Shown: positions 25,286 through 37,516, numbered from the stretch's first letter. The stretch is 64,000 nt of DNA from Neofusicoccum parvum (GCA_020912385.1 CP087221.1:434001-498000); one strand, 5' to 3'. The notes: generated by a model not told the origin, from the sequence alone. Translations and numbers: made by a program.

Positions 25286-28200
25286 GGGACCTTTATATAA
25301 TATATCTCGTGATGAGCTTCTTATACTAAGAAAGACTCTTAACGAGCTACTAGATAAAGGCTTTATTCGTGTAAGTAACTTACTAGTAGTAGTACCTATC
25401 CTCTTCGTAAAGAAACCTAGAGGAGGCCTTTATTTCTACTATAACTACCGGGCTCTTAATTGGATTATAAGAAAGGACTACTACCCCCTACTACTAATCT
25501 AGGAAACACTTAATTGAATTAGTAAGGCTAAGTAGTTTACGAAGCTCGACGTGAGTACTACCTTTTACCAGATACGAATCGCGGAAGGAAGCGAATAGTT
25601 AACGGTATTTTAAACCCGCTTTAGACTCTTTAAGTAGTTAGTTACTCTATTTAGATTAGTAAATGCTCTAAGTACCTTTTAACGGTATATTAACTAGACC
25701 CTAAAGGACTTTCTAGATGACTTCGTCTTAGCTTATATTGACGATATCCTTATCTTTACGGATGAATCCCGCCGGGAGCACCGTGAGAAGGTAAATAAGG
25801 TACTAGAGAAACTAGACGCTATAGGTCTATAACTTAACCTAAAGAAATACGAATTTAAGGTCTAGTCTACTAAGTATCTTAGGTATATTATTAAGGCTGG
25901 GCAAGGCATCCGCATAGACCTAGAGAAGATTAAGGTAATTCAGGAATAGAAAGCACCTACTACAGCTAAAGGAGTCCTTGGATTTCTTAGTTTTACTAAT
26001 TTTTACCGACGGTTTATTAAGAGTTTTTTAAACCTAGTATCTCCCCTCGTCTCCCTTACAAGAAAGAATACGGTTTTCTAATAGAACTAGGAAACTAACG
26101 CCGTGTTTAAGAAGCTTAAGAAGGCCTTTATTACCGCTCTAGTCCTTATATAGTTTAACCTAGAGCGAGAAATGATCCTTACAATAGACTTATCTAGTTA
26201 CTATATAGGAGGAGTACTCTAATAATTCGATAATAACGGTTTCCTACGCCCCGTAGTATTCTTTTCGAAAAAGAACCTCCCAGCAGAATATAACTACCCG
26301 ATCTATAATAAGGAACTACTTACGGTAGTTAAGTATTTACGCTAGTAGGATGCCGAACTAAAAGGACTTTATTAGTTTAAGATTCTCACTAATTATAAGA
26401 ACCTAGAATACTTTACTACAGCAAGAAGGCTTTCTAAAAGGTAGATTTAATAGTAGAGAGAGCTTAGCCGCTTCTCCTTTATTATTAAATATACCCTAGG
26501 GAAAACTAATAGATTAGCAGACGTATTAATAAGAAAGGACTAAGACTTACCTATAATAGATATAGATAAAAGACTTGAGTAAAGAACGGCTTAATTACTT
26601 TAGTTAATACCCTACGGATTGGTCCTTAACACTAGATCACCAGAGGACCCTAAAGAATAAGAATAGAGCAATAAAGATTTACTTCTATCTAAAGAAGCTA
26701 TAGCAGTTAAACCTTAATAAGTATGACTAGGATAACAAGCACGAGAACCTCCTTCCCTAGAGAATTAATAGTAAGAGGCACTCTAGTAGGACTAAGTATT
26801 AAAGCAACTCCGAGAAGTAGTATAGTAAGAGGAAAGAATATTCCTACTAGAGTTTACTAAAAAGTTCAAGGTCTCAATTACTGAATACTTACTAGACAAC
26901 TAAGGGAGCCTCCTCTTTAGGGATAGGAAATAGGTACTAGATTCTAAACCACTACGAATAAGAATTATTTAGGAAATATACGACTCCCCCCTCTTAGTAT
27001 ATCCTAGACGTATCTAAACAGTTTCTCTCGTGGCAAGGCACTTCTTCTAGCTAGGATTTATTAACGATATCCGAAGATTCTGTAGGAACTATAATATCTA
27101 TAGAAGGATAAAGGTCTAGAGAGATAGAAAGTAAGGATTACTTAAGCTATTACTAGTACTAAGCCGCTAATAGAGAGAGATCTCTATTGACTTTACTAGA
27201 CTACTACTACCTAGTCACGGTTGTAAAATACTTATAGTAATAACCGACCGCCTAGGGAAAGGAGTAATCCTTAAGGCCTACCTAAATACTAAAATAGAAA
27301 CTATTGTAAGGCTGTTTATTAGATACTTCTACCGGAATCATAGTGTCCTAGCAGCAATCGTATCTAATAGGGGAACGTAATTTATAAGTCTTCTTTAGTA
27401 ACGTATTTATTAACTACTTAAGATTAAGAGACGTATCTTAACGGCCTACTACCCCTAAACGGATAGATCAACGGAAAGAATAAACACTAAAGTAGTAAGG
27501 AAACTCGTATTATTTATAGATTACTACTAGTAAGACTAGGCGGACTAGTTACCGGTTATTCAGCTAGCCCTTAATAGAAGAACGTTAATAATAACTTAGA
27601 TAAGCCTCTTCTTCCTCTCCTATAGATTCCACCTCGAGCCACTAGAACTACTTAAGGATATTCAACCTAATAACCTCTACAGGGACTCCCCAGTAGTAAG
27701 AGCGGAGGTAATTATAGCTAAGATTAAAGAAGTTATAGACTAGGCGTAGATATCTATAGTAGAGGCTTAATAGGAATAAGAGAGGCAAGCTAACCAGTAG
27801 AGAAACTCTTCACCTATATATAAAGTAGGTAATAAGGTTTAGCTACACCTACGGAACCTAAAGACGGATAGGCCAAGTAAAAAACTCGATAATAAGGTAG
27901 TAAAATTTACTATTATTAAGATAGTTAGATCTCACAACTATAAACTAGATATCCCTAGAACAGTATATAATATCTTCCACGTAGACCTCCTCCGGCCGGC
28001 AGGAATGGACCCACTACTAAGCTAAGTACAGGACGACTATTAACCCCTACTAGTCTAAGTGGACGGCCAGGACGAATAGGTAGTAGAGGCAATCCTAGGC
28101 GAGAGAATAGTAAAAAGACTAGGTTAATAAAGGCGCTAGCTATAGTATTAAGTTAAATAGAAAGGGTATACTCGGCCAATATAGGAACCCGCATTAGTAC

Positions 28201-28746
28201 TAAAGGATACAGTAGCGCTAGACTCCTACCTAGAATAAAGGAACTAGCAATGAACCCTATAGAAACTCTAGCACTAAGATTAGACTAACAGGCAACTAAA
28301 CGAGAACTAGTAGTAAGTAAAAAGATAAGCGGTTTAGCCCGGCTAAAGCTAAGCCTAATCTAGGTAATATTAATCCTTCCTATCAACCAGCAGTGAACTG
28401 CGAGACGACAGTACTAGGTTACCTAATTAGGTATTATAGACTACTAGACGGAATCTACTAGTACCGGAGAACCCTCTTCCTGTTAATAGATAGGCCCTTA
28501 ATTTAATAGCCAGTCAATAAGCCTATAATAGCCTATTAACTAAGAGATATTACCACCTCAACGTAATATACCACCGTTATATACTACTGGTCAGCTAAGT
28601 TTCTAACTACGCTATATAGCCGTTTAATATTAAAGTCCTTCACTTTTTCACCTTATATACCCCTCTATAATAGAAAAAGATCCGCCCCCACTAAGAATTA
28701 AACCCGACACCGTCTGAAAACGGAAAGAGAGGAAGAGGGAGAGTAA
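25286..28746 (+). mobile_element. Gypsy E1, pol part and 3' UTR (RIPed)
   Basis: Resumes the E1 frame exactly after the E2 insertion. RT (YIDDILIF box at about 25731-25760), RNase H (about 26150-26540), integrase (about 26900-27650), chromodomain relic (about 28065-28220), then a long 3' UTR of about 500 nt with a purine tract before the LTR. Many TAG/TAA stops from RIP. Confidence 0.85.
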
Positions 28747-28930
28747 TATTAGAGTCTAAAGCCTTAGGAGAAGCCTTAGAGGATTATTAGTAGTTACGTA
28801 ATACTAAGTCCTCTTTATATTTAAGTTCTCTTCTTTATTCTTCTTCTTCTTCTTCTTCTCTTTAAGTCTTAGCTTAATATATATAGCGTAATACACCTTT
28901 TAGCGATTATCCTAAGGTTAAGCCCTAATA
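28747..28930 (+). repeat. 3' LTR of Gypsy E1
   Basis: 184-bp LTR matching 11473-11659, followed by TSD CTAGG (28931-28935). Confidence 0.88.
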
Positions 28931-29800
28931 CTAGGGTAGGAGTAGTATTAAACGTAGTAAGAATAGGTAGGTAGTTAGAGGAGGATTTAAGCTCTAGAGG
29001 AATTTTATAGTATAAGATTCTCTCTTCTAGCTAGTAAGAGGTAAAGATAAGGTCTAAGATACTTTTACTATTCTTAGTTCTTCTAGTAATAGTTCCCCTA
29101 GGTAGCGTAAGATTAAGGTTAGCTATTATAGCTATTCTAATTAGGCTGTCTATAAGGCTGTAGTATATAGGAGAGGTAATACCTCCCTAGAGAAGATAAT
29201 ATAGGTTAAAGTCTCTAAGGAGGATATATTCTCCTTACCTACTAAGGGCTTCTAGAAGGAGGGAGAGCGTTTCTAGAGAGGTACTAGTATAGGAGAGTAG
29301 TACTAGGTTATAGTAGTTATATATATAGATACTACGTGACTTAGTGATAATAGTAAGGGTAATAAGGTCCGGGGAGTATATAGTTTCCTACTATAATTCT
29401 AGAGCTAGAGTCTTACTTATAAGAAAGTAGATTCTCGCCTCGCCTTCCTAGGAGAAGACTATATAGTAAGCTAGATGTCTTACTATAGTTTTAATCTTTA
29501 GATTCCTCTAGGGTTCCTAGAGAGCTAGGATATAGTGGGTTTTTAGGTCTAGCTCCTTAAAGAGGGGAAGTATGACTTTATCCTTACTCTTATTTACGTT
29601 ATACTATAGGATAGAGAGTGTATTTATCTCTATTTAGGGTTAGGTGTACTATCTTAAGTAGTAGGAGTAGTTTTCCTAGGGTTTTCTCTATCTGTATATT
29701 AGGAGCTACGTAGTCTAAAGCTAGTAAAGGTTAGCTAACTAGGTAGAGGGGGTCTACTAAGGTCCTTTAGTCTTCCTAGGCCTTTCTTAGGCTCCTCTTC
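28931..29800 (-). mobile_element. LINE copy D, middle portion
   Basis: Minus-strand continuation of LINE D, covering the RIPed endonuclease region and the ORF1/ORF2 junction; it matches about 1280-2150 of copy A in reverse. It ends at a 13-14 bp TSD (29787-29800) of LINE E4. Confidence 0.82.
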
Positions 29801-30426
29801 AATCTCCTGCGCCGCAGGAGGAAATCGACCACGAGGAAAAGCGCCAAGACCGGTACCGTTTAAAAGCCCTTGATTCCCCTAGCTAGAATCTCGAATTCCA
29901 GCTTTGTAGCTATACGCGCTGTTGTGTAGTGCGTTGGAAAAGAGGTGCGTTGAGTGGTTTCCACCCGCCGCAAACTCCGCACTTAGATCTCGAACCCAAA
30001 TCGTACCCAAACCCAACCAAACTTTACGAGGACCTTCGGACCACCCTCTCGGAGCTTGGTTTCCACTTGCATCCGATTCCGCCTACTAGGCGTAGAGCTA
30101 TCCTTTAGTAAAGGGAGGTCTATCACTTCTCTTTTCCTTCTCATCGGCTTGCGCAAATTTTCGCGTCTGTGCACAAGAACCTGCCGAATCACCCGAATGT
30201 GTCATTCCCAACCAACATTGCGTGCCAAGACGACCACAAGCCCTAACACTTTGTCCGCTTCTTGGGAGTAAACGGACAGGAAAAACCCTCGCGCAAGCCC
30301 GGGTTATTTTGTTTACGGCTTCGTTTATACGAAACAAGAGCCGGTGATTTTATTTAAGTCTTCCCCTAGTCTACTTTCCTAGTCCGTGCCCGTTTTCCTT
30401 ATAAAAGAGCTTGGAAATCCACGGAA
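29801..30426 (+). other. 5' end and 5' UTR of LINE E4
   Basis: E4 begins at 29801 directly after its left TSD. At 29804-29820 the first bases form a perfect inverted repeat (CTCCTGCG-C-CGCAGGAG). The rest of the 626-nt leader has balanced composition and no convincing ORF. It probably holds the internal promoter, as LINE 5' UTRs do, but no specific promoter motif was recognised. Confidence 0.7.
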
Positions 30427-32004
30427 ATGCCCACCGGAGACCCCGAACCCGGGGAAGTAGGGGAACAACGCCCCTACCCTTCCCAGAATGATGAAACTGG
30501 TATCCCGCCTATCCCTATAGATGAGGATATCGATCTTCTAGACGCCCCTACTACCCCTACTCAACCTGAACGAGAAATCATCCAGGCTCCCCAGTTAGTC
30601 CACCGGGAGCGTACGTTAATAGATATAGATGAGGAAGAATTCCCCCGTCTTAATACACCTACGCCCGCTCCTCCCTCGGTAGTCCAAACCCCCCTTCTAG
30701 CTCAAACCCGGAAACGGGGAGCCCGCTCCCCCATCGTTCAACCTACTCCAATTGGTAACTCCTCGCGTATAAACGGTAATCTCCCTCAAGGCCCGATCTC
30801 TTTCCAAGGGCCTAAAGGAGCTAAACGTACCCGCTTCTCTTCTACCTCCGCCCTAACGACGTCTAAGCAAGCCCTAGAGGCCGCTCTAGACTGCCTTATT
30901 AAGGCCGCAGACCTAGAGGAAGATAGAGAGAAAACTAAATCTATCCTAGATCTAACTACTCTCTTCCGTGAATTCACTTCTAAAGGAAAACTCGATTATT
31001 CTAAGTCTATCCTTGCTACAGAAGTCCGTTCACTAGAATACGCATCACGTCAACTCTCTGGGAAAATTAGGGAGCTTAACCGCACCTCAATTAGCCCCCC
31101 GGTTAACCCCCCCAAGATTCCCCTTGCTAGTAAGCCTAATAAGCCTACGTATGCATCTACTGCGGCCCAGCCCGCACCCCCCCAGGAAAACCAAGGATGG
31201 ACTACGGTTCCGGCTAAAACCAAGCCGAAACCAAAGCCTATTAAGGACCGCCAGGTAGTAGTAATACTATCTAACCCCTCGCCGAACTTCTCTGCTCTCC
31301 GAACTCGGAATTCCCTTAACGAAGCCTTTAATAAGGCTGGGTTTAAAGTATCCCCAGTAATCGCCCAAGTCTCGCGTACTATTAAGGGAAACCTAGTAGT
31401 TACGGCCAACGAGGGCTTTACTAAGGAATTCCTCCTGCGTAACCAATTGGTTATTAAAGAGACCCTTAAATGCGACTCGATTCAAGAAAACCAAACCTGG
31501 TTTAAGGTCGTAATCCACGGGATTCCGCTAGAGGATACGCGAGACCTCGAAATCTCTCCTTTTATTAAGGGAGAGATTAAGACCTTTAATAAAGGCCTAG
31601 AGGTAATCGGCGAGCCTTATTGGCTTACGAACGAGACTAGAAGGGCTGAACAACGTGCAGCATCCGCCGTAATAGCCTTTAAGTCGAAAGAACAGCAGGA
31701 ACAAGCTATAAGCCGCCGGTTATACATAGCCGGTGTAAGCTGTAAGGTTGAGAAACTCCACTCAATACCACGCTCAACCCAATGCTTAAACTGCCAAGGG
31801 TTTGGCCATTTGGACAGCCAGTGTAAGCGGAACCCGGTGTGCGCATTTTGTGCTAAAAACCACCATACATCCACACATACCTGTCTAGATAAATGCCAGA
31901 AAAAGGGGAAAATCTGTAGCCATACAGTACTCCTATGCATTAACTGTAAGGAAATGCATAAGGCTACGGACAAGTCCTGCCTGGCTAGACCTCAAACTAA
32001 ATAA
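30427..32004 (+). CDS. LINE E4 ORF1, gag-like nucleic-acid-binding protein
   Basis: A 525-codon frame from ATG at 30427 to TAA at 32002-32004. The N-terminal third is acidic and proline-rich, with a stretch that probably binds other subunits. A middle globular region (roughly residues 240-400) resembles the RRM-like part of LINE ORF1 proteins. The C-terminus (about 440-525) carries a run of Cys/His knuckles: CLNCQGFGHLDSQC, then CAFCAKNH...H..C and further Cys pairs. In LINEs such ORF1 proteins coat the RNA as an RNP. The frame is intact. Only 5 nt separate its stop from the ORF2 ATG, suggesting termination-reinitiation. Confidence 0.88.
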   Translation: MPTGDPEPGEVGEQRPYPSQNDETGIPPIPIDEDIDLLDAPTTPTQPEREIIQAPQLVHRERTLIDIDEEEFPRLNTPTPAPPSVVQTPLLAQTRKRGARSPIVQPTPIGNSSRINGNLPQGPISFQGPKGAKRTRFSSTSALTTSKQALEAALDCLIKAADLEEDREKTKSILDLTTLFREFTSKGKLDYSKSILATEVRSLEYASRQLSGKIRELNRTSISPPVNPPKIPLASKPNKPTYASTAAQPAPPQENQGWTTVPAKTKPKPKPIKDRQVVVILSNPSPNFSALRTRNSLNEAFNKAGFKVSPVIAQVSRTIKGNLVVTANEGFTKEFLLRNQLVIKETLKCDSIQENQTWFKVVIHGIPLEDTRDLEISPFIKGEIKTFNKGLEVIGEPYWLTNETRRAEQRAASAVIAFKSKEQQEQAISRRLYIAGVSCKVEKLHSIPRSTQCLNCQGFGHLDSQCKRNPVCAFCAKNHHTSTHTCLDKCQKKGKICSHTVLLCINCKEMHKATDKSCLARPQTK

Positions 32005-32009
32005 ATCTA

Positions 32010-35000
32010 ATGGATTTACGGGTACTGCAAGCCAATTTAAATAGGAACCAGGCCGCTACTGAGGGCCTCCTACAATACGCAATAGAGCATAATATTAGCC
32101 TAATACTTATCCAAGAACCATGGCTAGTCAACTCTAATGACCCGTCTGAAATAAGGTCTATTTCCCATCCATCGTTTGTCCAAATTCTACCGGCTTTTCC
32201 TCACGGCTCTAGACCGCGTACGTTAGCCTATGTCTCCCGTTTTCTTCAAGAAACGGAGGTTAATTTCCGGCCTAATCTCTTCCCTAGCCCTGATTTAATG
32301 GTACTAGATATAAGACACTACGCAAGCCAATTCCGAGTGTTTAATCTATATAACCAAAAAGATCAACTAGAAGAAAGTCCCCTCTACACTTTAGAGAGAA
32401 TTCTAGGCTACCACGAAGCTAGATTATCCTCTATTTATCTAGGAGACTTTAACCAACACCACCCGTGGTGGGATCCGCTTTCCCCAACCTCTAGTAGGGC
32501 TACTACCTTAGTTAAATGGATAGAGGATAATAACCTTACTCTTCTAAATAAACCCGGAGAAGGAACCTTCTTTAGGGCACATATGGATAGAGAAACGGTC
32601 ATAGACCTTACCCTAATAACGCGGGACCTAGTAAATAAAGTAAAAGGCTGGCAAACTATACCAGAGTCGGGTCTGATCATAAGCCTATACTATTTACCAT
32701 AGTAGCCCCAAAGAGAACCAGACCTCCCCCGGCTAATCTAAACGCTAAATTCAATACGAACAAGGCAGACTGGATTAAATTCCAAGAGATATTCAAGCAG
32801 AATATAGAAGAATCCCTAGTTAATAGCCTCCCCCGGCTAGATAATCTAGAGGATCCTACTATTATCTCAAGGAAAATAGTAAAAGGAGAGCTACTAGCTA
32901 TTCCCGAACTCGATAACTTAGGTAGTAGTATAACCCAAGCTATTACTAAGGCAGCCGAGCTCACTATTCCACGCGTTAAGCCCGGTACTAGGGCTAAACC
33001 GTGGTGGACCGAGGAACTTCTAGAAAAAAGACGGGAAATGCAACAGAAGGCACGCGTGAAAAATACTAGTAATCCTACTAGTATACGCGAATACCTAGCC
33101 GCTCGGAATACCTACTTTTCCCACGTTAAACGGGCTAAACAAGAGCACTGGAACTCTTTCCTTAAGAGAACCGACCCTCAATCTATCTATAAAGCGATGG
33201 CCTACACTAAGAACCGTATAATACAACCTATCCCACAGATACGGTTTAAAAACGGGGATCTAGCAGACTCCTTTAAAGATAAATGCTCGGCCCTAAAAGA
33301 GACTTTATTCCCAAAGCCTCCACATGGATCCCCCTTTAATTGGGACGGGTATACGCCTACGGAAACGTGGGAATATCCGCCTCTTTCTAGGGAGGAATTA
33401 AAAGTAGCGTGTTCAACCTTAATCAAAGGGAAAACTCCCGGCCCGGACGCTATAACTCAAGAGATAATTACCGTAGCCTACCGCGCCGCCCCGGAGTCCT
33501 TTTATAAGGTATTTAGCCCCCTATTTAGCTATGGGTACCACCCCCAATGTTGGAGAGAGGCTACAGGCGCTATACTAGCTAAAGGAAAACCTGACACGGC
33601 GGACCCAAAGTCCTATCGGGTTATTTCTTTACTTAACTGCCTAGGGAAAATCACCGAGCGAATTACAGCTAAAAGGCTAGGTTATATTGCAGAGATATCT
33701 ACCCTTCTAGACCCCTCGCAAATAGGGGGAAGAAGGCAGAAATCCGCTATAGACGCCGCCCTATTACTTACGGATCTAGTAGAGGATAACCGCCGGTCTA
33801 AGCGGAAAACCTCAACTTTGTTCCTAGACGTAAAAGGGGCCTTCGACCACGTAGCCCAAGATCAATTACTAGCTATAATGGGAAGGTTAGGACTACCCTT
33901 ACACCTACTCTCGTGGGTAAAGTCCTTCCTAAACCTACGCCGCCTCCGGTTATCCTTTAACGGAGAAAACGAGGAATTTAATAAAGTAGAGACTGGGATC
34001 CCGCAAGGGAGCCCTGTCTCTCCTATATTATTCCTTATTTATATTCGAGAGTTATTCCCCTCTACAGCGGTTAAATTCCTCTCTTATATTGATGATATCT
34101 CTCTATCTACTAGTTCTACTAGCTGGAAAAAGAATATTAAGATACTAGAAAGGGAGTCCGCTAAACTCTACGAACTAGGCGCCTTAAACGCGGTAGAATT
34201 CGACCTAAAAAAGACCGAGTTAATACACTTCTCGAATTCGAAAGAGACTAAGAAGTTCCCTTTATTATTACCCGACGGTAATAAGGTAGAACCTAAGCCT
34301 CTAGTCCGCTGGCTAGGAATCTACTTTGATCCCGGACTTACTTTTAAAGAGCATACCTCTATTAGAATAAGTCAAGCTCGATCCGCCTTCTTACGCCTAT
34401 CTAGGCTGGCTAATATAGAGCGGGGACTCTCCCCACACGCTATTCGGCAACTATACTTAGCCTGCGTAACTACCGCCGGAGACTACGGTAGCCAAGTCTA
34501 TTGGAAAAACCAGAGTCGAATTAAAAGGCAAATGCAAGTCCTTCAGAATCTAGCTACCCGTAAGATTCTAGGTGCCTTTAAAACCTCTCCAATCATTCCT
34601 CTAGAACTAGAAAGCGCGTTAATCCCACCCGACCTCCGTCTAGATACTAGTTTATTAAACTACGTATATAGGATGGAACTCCTCTCGACGGACCACCCCG
34701 TTAAGAGAAGACTCGAGAGTATTAATCTAGAAGACCTAGAGGGAGGCACCTATACGCAACTAGAAAGGATAAAGCAAGCTATTACTAGTATAGCTCCTAC
34801 GGAGCTAGAACGGGTAGAATCCTTTAAGTATAAGCCGTGGGATAGCCTCCCCTACACGGTTAAGACTAGTAAACTAGATAAAATAAATAAGGTAGCCTAT
34901 TATATTAAACTATATCTAGATTCCCTCCTTAATTTAGTTACTAGCTACTCCGACGCCTCCGCTAATCCAAAAGGAAAAGGTATAGGCGTAGGAGCTATAG

Positions 35001-35851
35001 TACTAAAAGATAGCTAAAATCTTAAAGAATTTTAACTAGTAGTTAAGAACCTAGGTTCTCAATAACTAGTCTATAATAGGGAGCTAGAGGGAATAACCAA
35101 CGCCCTAGAACTCGCCGTTAAAAAAGACTACTATTCTAAAGATATAAGAGTATATACAGATAACCAAGCCGCACTCTTAAGGCTTAATTCCCTTACCGGA
35201 GAACCCGGACAAGAACAACTTAATAGGGCTATACTAGCCGCTAATAAGTTAAGGGAAAAGGGGAATACTATTACCCTAGAGTGGGCGCCCGGCCACGAGA
35301 ATATCTATGGCAATGAACTAGTAGATTCCCTAGCTAAATATGCCTCTAAACTCCCACCTAAGAATAGTACTACTAGTCTAGCGTACTATCGTATGCAAAT
35401 TAGACTTAGTATTAAACAACGGTGGGAAGAGAGGATATTAAAAGTCAAGGAGAACTCGAAACCCTCTAGCTATATAAACACTTTTAGCTGGAAAATAAGT
35501 AAGAGGATTAATATCCCCCCTATAGAGCGGGAAATTGCCTCAGCCTTTATCCAACTAAAGTTAGGACACGGCTACTTTAAGTCCTTTTTATACCGCTTTA
35601 ACCGAGCAGATAACGAGCGGTGTAAGTGTTCAGGTAACTCGATTCAAACGCCACGCCACCTATTACTTAGATGCCGCGAATATTACCTCCCTCGGGAGGA
35701 ACTTAAACGGCAACTAAATAATAGTAATCCAGACCTAGTAAACCTACTAGACGCCCCGATAGGAATATCTAAAACCCTAGAATTCCTAGCGAAAACAAGG
35801 ATATCTACCCGGAAGTGGTATCTAGATAACCCGTCTGGCGAGACACTATAA
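32010..35851 (+). pseudogene. LINE E4 ORF2 (endonuclease-RT-RNase H), broken
   Basis: Starts ATG 32010. An apurinic-type endonuclease (LILIQEPWLV near residue 35, GDFNQHHPWWDP near 150) runs to about 32670, where one base appears to be missing and the frame shifts into a stop at 32700. The +1-shifted frame then continues without stops through the RT (KTPGPDA, FLDVKGAFDHV, GIPQGSPVSPIL, catalytic SYIDDIS near 34085-34105) to 35014. Three TAA codons (35015, 35033, 35063) interrupt the RNase H domain, each a CAA-to-TAA change. The same frame then runs on through the RNase H motifs (VYTDNQAAL, APGHENIYGNELVDSLAK) and a Cys/His tail (CKCSGN...H...C) to the stop at 35851. The lesions make autonomous activity unlikely. 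Confidence 0.88.
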
Positions 35852-36085
35852 ACACGTACTTCTACTCCTCTCCTATGTAATCTCCTAATACTTCCTATAA
35901 TACCTCTTCTATAAAACCTCTTTCTTCCCTAGTATATTGGTTATCCCTCCGGTTGGAGCCTCGTTCATCTTGGAAAATTGAAATGTACCTAGCCCCTTAT
36001 ATAGAACGGACGTAGTCCCGTCTGTAATAGTCTTAGACTCTACACGGACGTTAAACACAAATAAATAAATAAATAAATAAATAAA
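35852..36085 (+). other. 3' UTR and AAAT-repeat tail of LINE E4
   Basis: About 200 nt without coding potential, ending in seven or so copies of AAAT/ATAA (about 36055-36085) directly against the right TSD. Simple-repeat tails instead of poly(A) are common in fungal LINEs. Confidence 0.8.
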
Positions 36086-37450
36086 TTAGGCTCCTCTTCT
36101 CTTAGTCTCTTTCTAGGCTTTATAAGGGTCTAGCCTTCCTATATCTACTATTAAGTAGCCTAGGGCCTCTCTCTATATCCTTCTAGGTTTATAAGCCGGG
36201 CCTAAATAGCCCTAGTCTGGTTTATCTTACGGGTAGGGTAGGAGTTACTCTATATAGTGTGCTTTTAGTTATAGTTAGTATACTAGGTTTCCTCCTTATT
36301 ATAGTCTCTAGTGTTATAACTACTAGTATACTAGTTATATCTAGGCTCCTTCCTATAGTGCTTTACTATATATCTATAGGCCTGGTAGTTGTAGTACTGG
36401 GTAACTGTAAACGTAGGGCTATAAAACTCTATAGTATAAAGGGAGAAGTTATAGAGTACTTCTTTTTTAATAAGCTAGTTGGCTGCCTCTAGGTTAGTAG
36501 TACTAAGGATTACTACTAAGTGTATCTTTCCTTTAGGTTACTTCTTCTTTAGCTAGGCCAGCTTAGCGATCTATAGATTAGGGTATAGTATTCTATTCTA
36601 CTCCTAGAGGGTGCTAGTAGCCTATAGCTTAGTAGGATTAATTCCCTTAAGGGGGATATTATATACTAGGACTGAGTATAGCTGCTGATTTAATTAGATC
36701 TCCTAGCCTAGCCTAGCTATCCACTCCTAGTCTCTAAGTAGGTCTGCCCTAGTTTATATATTAGGTATAAAGATTCTAATATCCCTACTAGAGAGCTTTC
36801 TTATAGTAAGAACCTTCTTATAGGTAGGATTCTTACCCGCCTAGATTGTCTGGATAATGGCCTAGTTTAAGAGTAGGGTAACAGCCTCCCTAGTAGCTGG
36901 TTTAGAGAGATGTAGGGTGAGTTTAGTAGTAATAGGGGATGTAAAGGCTTTTAGGGGAGACTAAGCTATAATCTATAACTATTTAGGTATAGTAGGCTAT
37001 AGTAGCTAGTATACTACCTTCTTCACCTATCTAATCTTATCTAGGATGTCCTTAAGGTCTAGTTTCTTAGCCTCAGTCCTTTAGATAGTAGTAGTATAGT
37101 CCTAGAAGATTGTTTTAGTAATCCTAAAAAAATTTTCTAGTTGGGGAGAGAGAGCTAGAAGGTTACTACCTAGTATCTATAAGGCTTAGTTAAGGTTGTC
37201 TAGTGTCTTAATAGCTCTATTAATATATTCTATACTAGTTTAAGGTCCTCTATTAGTCTTAGGAAGGTGTTATAGGTGATTATTAAGGATAGTCTAGGAG
37301 AGATTTCCTCCTCTTTCCTAGTCCTCTCCTTCTACTACGGCGCTACTACAGCTATTAGGAGTACTGCTATAAGGTTTATAAGGTCTAGGAGAGTTTCTAG
37401 AGCCCTCTCCTATTATTATAGCTTGAGGTTGATTTTTTAGTGAGGTTATA
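36086..37450 (-). mobile_element. LINE copy D, 5' portion
   Basis: Minus-strand RIPed ORF1 region of LINE D; it matches 1-1280 of copy A in reverse (for example 37320-37360 against 1-60) and extends slightly beyond the window's copy A. The right TSD of E4 is at 36086-36099. The exact 5' end of D is not clear; it lies around 37440-37456, where sequence of LINE F begins. Confidence 0.78.
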
Positions 37451-37456
37451 TTTTTT

Positions 37457-37516
37457 TACTAGAGAGTATACTAAGGAAGAAATATAGTATACTAACTATA
37501 ACTAGAAGTATAATAT
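37457..37516 (+). mobile_element. LINE copy F, left fragment
   Basis: About 60 bp matching copy A at 1050-1100 on the plus strand, cut by the Copia insertion at 37516 (TSD AATAT 37512-37516). The start of F is 5'-truncated and approximate. Confidence 0.7.

Larger units (their letters stand above)
29801..36085 (+). mobile_element. LINE E4, near-complete non-LTR retrotransposon
   Basis: A 6.3-kb LINE flanked by TSD TTAGGCTCCTCTTC (29787-29800 and 36086-36099), inserted in LINE D. Layout: 626-nt 5' UTR, ORF1 (gag-like), ORF2 (endonuclease, RT, RNase H), about 200-nt 3' UTR, and an AAAT-repeat tail (about 36055-36085). CpA and TpG are mostly retained, so RIP is light except for one block at 34857-35097. 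It is full length at its 5' end, which is unusual for LINE insertions, but ORF2 is broken. Confidence 0.92.

Noticed and set aside
28620..28720. Motif in the E1/E2 3' UTR (minus sense GGTGTCGGGTTTAATTC) resembling a tRNA T-arm or B box
   Set aside because: Only one arm is present, no A box or cloverleaf can be formed, and RIP may have altered the bases; not enough for a tRNA or SINE call.
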